Assembly (NCBI GenBank): GCA_003695105.1
Contig: RFIZ01000020.1
Span: 1-6,968, forward strand
Source of the DNA: Fidelibacterota bacterium
Lineage (GTDB): Bacteria > Fidelibacterota > Marinisomatia > Marinisomatales > J089
Direction of reading: 5' to 3'
Length of the DNA: 6,968 nt
Both the position numbers and the translations under genes were made by a program. The notes below the pieces were generated by a model, which saw only the letters and a list, made by a program, of their open reading frames with translations, did not search any database and was not told where the DNA came from. Positions 5,661 to 6,968 of the stretch are shown here, piece by piece. Positions within the stretch are counted from its first letter, which is position 1, and every line of letters begins with the position of its first letter.

Positions 5661-6725
5661 ATGCATTCAAGGATAATTGTCCCCTGGAAATGGATGGCCG
5701 TCACAGTCGGATTCCTTTTTCTGACCGGCTGTATGAGGCCTGCCGATGAACAACTGGCTACGGTCGAAGTTGTAGCCAGCCTGAATACGATCGGCTATTG
5801 CCGCGATATCGTGGTTCAGGATACGCTGGCTTTCGTGGCCGCGGACCAGGCCGGAGTCGAGGTGTGGAATTTGGGACATTTTGCCGGGGGCCTCAGACCC
5901 CCGGAGATGCTTTTGCGAGTCGATTCTCTGGCTCCCGCCAAGCAATTCGAAAATGCGGTGCGCGTCGATTATTCCCCATTGAACCATCGCCTGTTTGCCG
6001 CTGAAATCAGTTCCAAGGTCTTCCCCATGACCCTGGAATCGCTGGACAGCGTTACCGTGGATCTGGAAACCATGAGTCTGTATACGGAAGATTTTCTGGT
6101 GCTGGATGCAGAGACACCGGGGATTCCCGACTCCGTCTATGTACTCCTTGCCGCCGATCGGGATGACGGTTTGAAAATCGAATCCTACCGCTATCAAAAT
6201 TTCTTCGGCGTCTGGGGATGGTATCAGAGTACGGATTTTATCAGCCATGAAGTGGCCTCTCTGGGACGGCCCTATGCTGTGGCGTATCAGGAAGGAAAAA
6301 TCGCCATGGCCATCGGCCAGGCGGGAGTATCTCTCTATGACCTGGATATGTCCACCGGGAACGTGAGGGAGCTGGACACCGAAGATACACCCTACACCGC
6401 CAAAGATGTGGTGTTCTATGGCAATCTTCTCTATGTGGCAACGGATGATGGCGGTATTTCCATCTTTCGGGTAGAGGATTCCGGGTTGACGCTCCTGGGA
6501 GAAGTGGGAGAACAACTGGGTGTGGAGAGTCTGGCCCTGAACGGCCGGTGGCTGGTGGGATCTCTCCAGTCCAACGGCATAGCAGTATTTTCGCTTTCAG
6601 TACCGGAACGACCCCGGGAGCGGGGAATATTTGATATCGGCTACACCTACCGCTGCGCTTTTAGCGATGCTTTTCTGCTGGCCGCAACCCGGGAGGGATT
6701 AAAAATATTGAGATTGTCGGAGTGA
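5661..6725 (+). CDS. Lipoprotein with a seven-bladed beta-propeller (LVIVD-like repeats)
   Basis: From ATG 5661 the product has 354 residues. It begins with a lipoprotein signal: Arg/Lys n-region, hydrophobic stretch about 12-21, lipobox LTGC with Cys24. Met at +2 does not suggest retention at the inner membrane. The mature part contains about seven repeats with the plan residue pairs, strand, short turn, strand, Gly-hydrophobic-x-hydrophobic. They lie near residues 46-71, 99-123, 144-178, 204-229, 247-273, 287-313 and 327-354. Clear examples are LAFVAADQAGVEVWNL, LLYVATDDGGISIFRVED and FLLAATREGLKILRLSE. This resembles LVIVD-type propellers, which are thought to act in protein or ligand binding at the cell surface. 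The frame is also open upstream, with TTG 5607 and ATG 5613 as longer starts, but 5661 gives a normal-length lipoprotein signal and no gene overlap. A surface scaffold role in the operon is inference. Confidence 0.83.
   Translation: MHSRIIVPWKWMAVTVGFLFLTGCMRPADEQLATVEVVASLNTIGYCRDIVVQDTLAFVAADQAGVEVWNLGHFAGGLRPPEMLLRVDSLAPAKQFENAVRVDYSPLNHRLFAAEISSKVFPMTLESLDSVTVDLETMSLYTEDFLVLDAETPGIPDSVYVLLAADRDDGLKIESYRYQNFFGVWGWYQSTDFISHEVASLGRPYAVAYQEGKIAMAIGQAGVSLYDLDMSTGNVRELDTEDTPYTAKDVVFYGNLLYVATDDGGISIFRVEDSGLTLLGEVGEQLGVESLALNGRWLVGSLQSNGIAVFSLSVPERPRERGIFDIGYTYRCAFSDAFLLAATREGLKILRLSE
6719..6722 (+). promoter_or_regulatory. Ribosome binding site of the last gene
   Basis: GGAG ends 7 nt before the ATG at 6730 and overlaps the final codons of the lipoprotein gene. 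It fixes the start of the truncated downstream gene and suggests continued co-transcription. Confidence 0.6.
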
Positions 6726-6729
6726 AGGC

Positions 6730-6968
6730 ATGAAACGGATTAACATTTTTCTGTATCTGGGTATCTTCTGTTGGGGTCTGCTGTCGGCCGCTGATTTATG
6801 GGACAATACCAACGGCGTCCCGATCCGGCAGGGAATTGCCATCGAATGGCAACGCACTGTCTGTCCCGGGGACAATGGTTCCTGGATCGTCATCTGGTCC
6901 GACACCCGGTACGGACATCGCAATATCTTTGCCCAGAAAGTCGATGCGACCGGAACGGCGCTATGGAC
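6730..6968 (+). CDS. N-terminal part of a secreted protein (3' partial)
   Basis: Seventy-nine complete codons are visible before the window ends, with no stop. Residues 1-21 form a signal peptide (MKRINIF n-region, hydrophobic 6-18, cleavage likely after SAA). The mature start LWDNTNGVPIRQG, then IEWQR, IVIWSDTRYGHRNIFAQKVD and GTALW, is of a type I recall from large extracellular proteins of Marinimicrobia-like and other FCB bacteria. There the WSDTR...QKVD unit recurs as a propeller-like repeat. Only one such unit is visible here. The gene begins 4 nt after the lipoprotein stop and has its own GGAG site, so it may belong to the same transcript. Its function is unknown, and whether it serves the PGA system or is an unrelated secreted protein cannot be decided from this fragment. 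Confidence 0.8.
   Translation, partial: MKRINIFLYLGIFCWGLLSAADLWDNTNGVPIRQGIAIEWQRTVCPGDNGSWIVIWSDTRYGHRNIFAQKVDATGTALW

Noticed and set aside
5667..6515. Minus-strand open frame of 282 codons opposite the lipoprotein gene
   Set aside because: The plus-strand gene has a signal peptide, lipobox and repeat structure. The antisense product shows none and is biased toward His, Gly and Ile.

Overview
The window is a single tightly packed block of eight plus-strand genes. The first and last are cut by the window edges. Its core is a poly-gamma-glutamate (PGA) synthesis module: pgsB (972-2153), pgsC (2146-2589) and pgsW (2582-3733). These are identified from conserved motifs, length, gene order and overlapping junctions. 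No capA/pgsA-type gene, glutamate racemase or PGA hydrolase is visible.

Three envelope genes with no firm family assignment follow in the same transcriptional direction. The first is a secreted protein made of two copies of one beta-rich domain (3711-4598). The second is a probable outer-membrane beta-barrel (4595-5626). The third is a lipoprotein with about seven beta-propeller blades (start best placed at 5661, end 6725). The junctions are a 23-nt overlap, an ATGA overlap and a gap of at most 34 nt, so pgsB through the lipoprotein gene look like one transcription unit. The simplest reading, which is inference, is an envelope-spanning system: PgsB/PgsC/PgsW make the polymer at the inner membrane, and the downstream proteins help carry it across or hold it at the outer membrane.

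The unit is flanked by two exported-protein genes. Upstream (1-954) is the C-terminal end of a large secreted protein that finishes in a dockerin-like pair of calcium-binding loops. Downstream (6730 to the edge) is the start of a signal-peptide protein with a WDNTNGVPIRQG-type N-terminus.

The organism is most likely a diderm bacterium of the Fibrobacterota-Chlorobi-Bacteroidota (FCB) superphylum, perhaps Marinimicrobia-like or a related uncultured lineage. The reasons are the outer-membrane barrel, the lipoprotein, the style of the two flanking secreted proteins and the moderately GC-rich sequence. This assignment rests on recalled protein style, not on a search. I saw no RNA genes, mobile elements, CRISPR arrays or convincing terminators. 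No stretch longer than about 35 bases lacks a gene.
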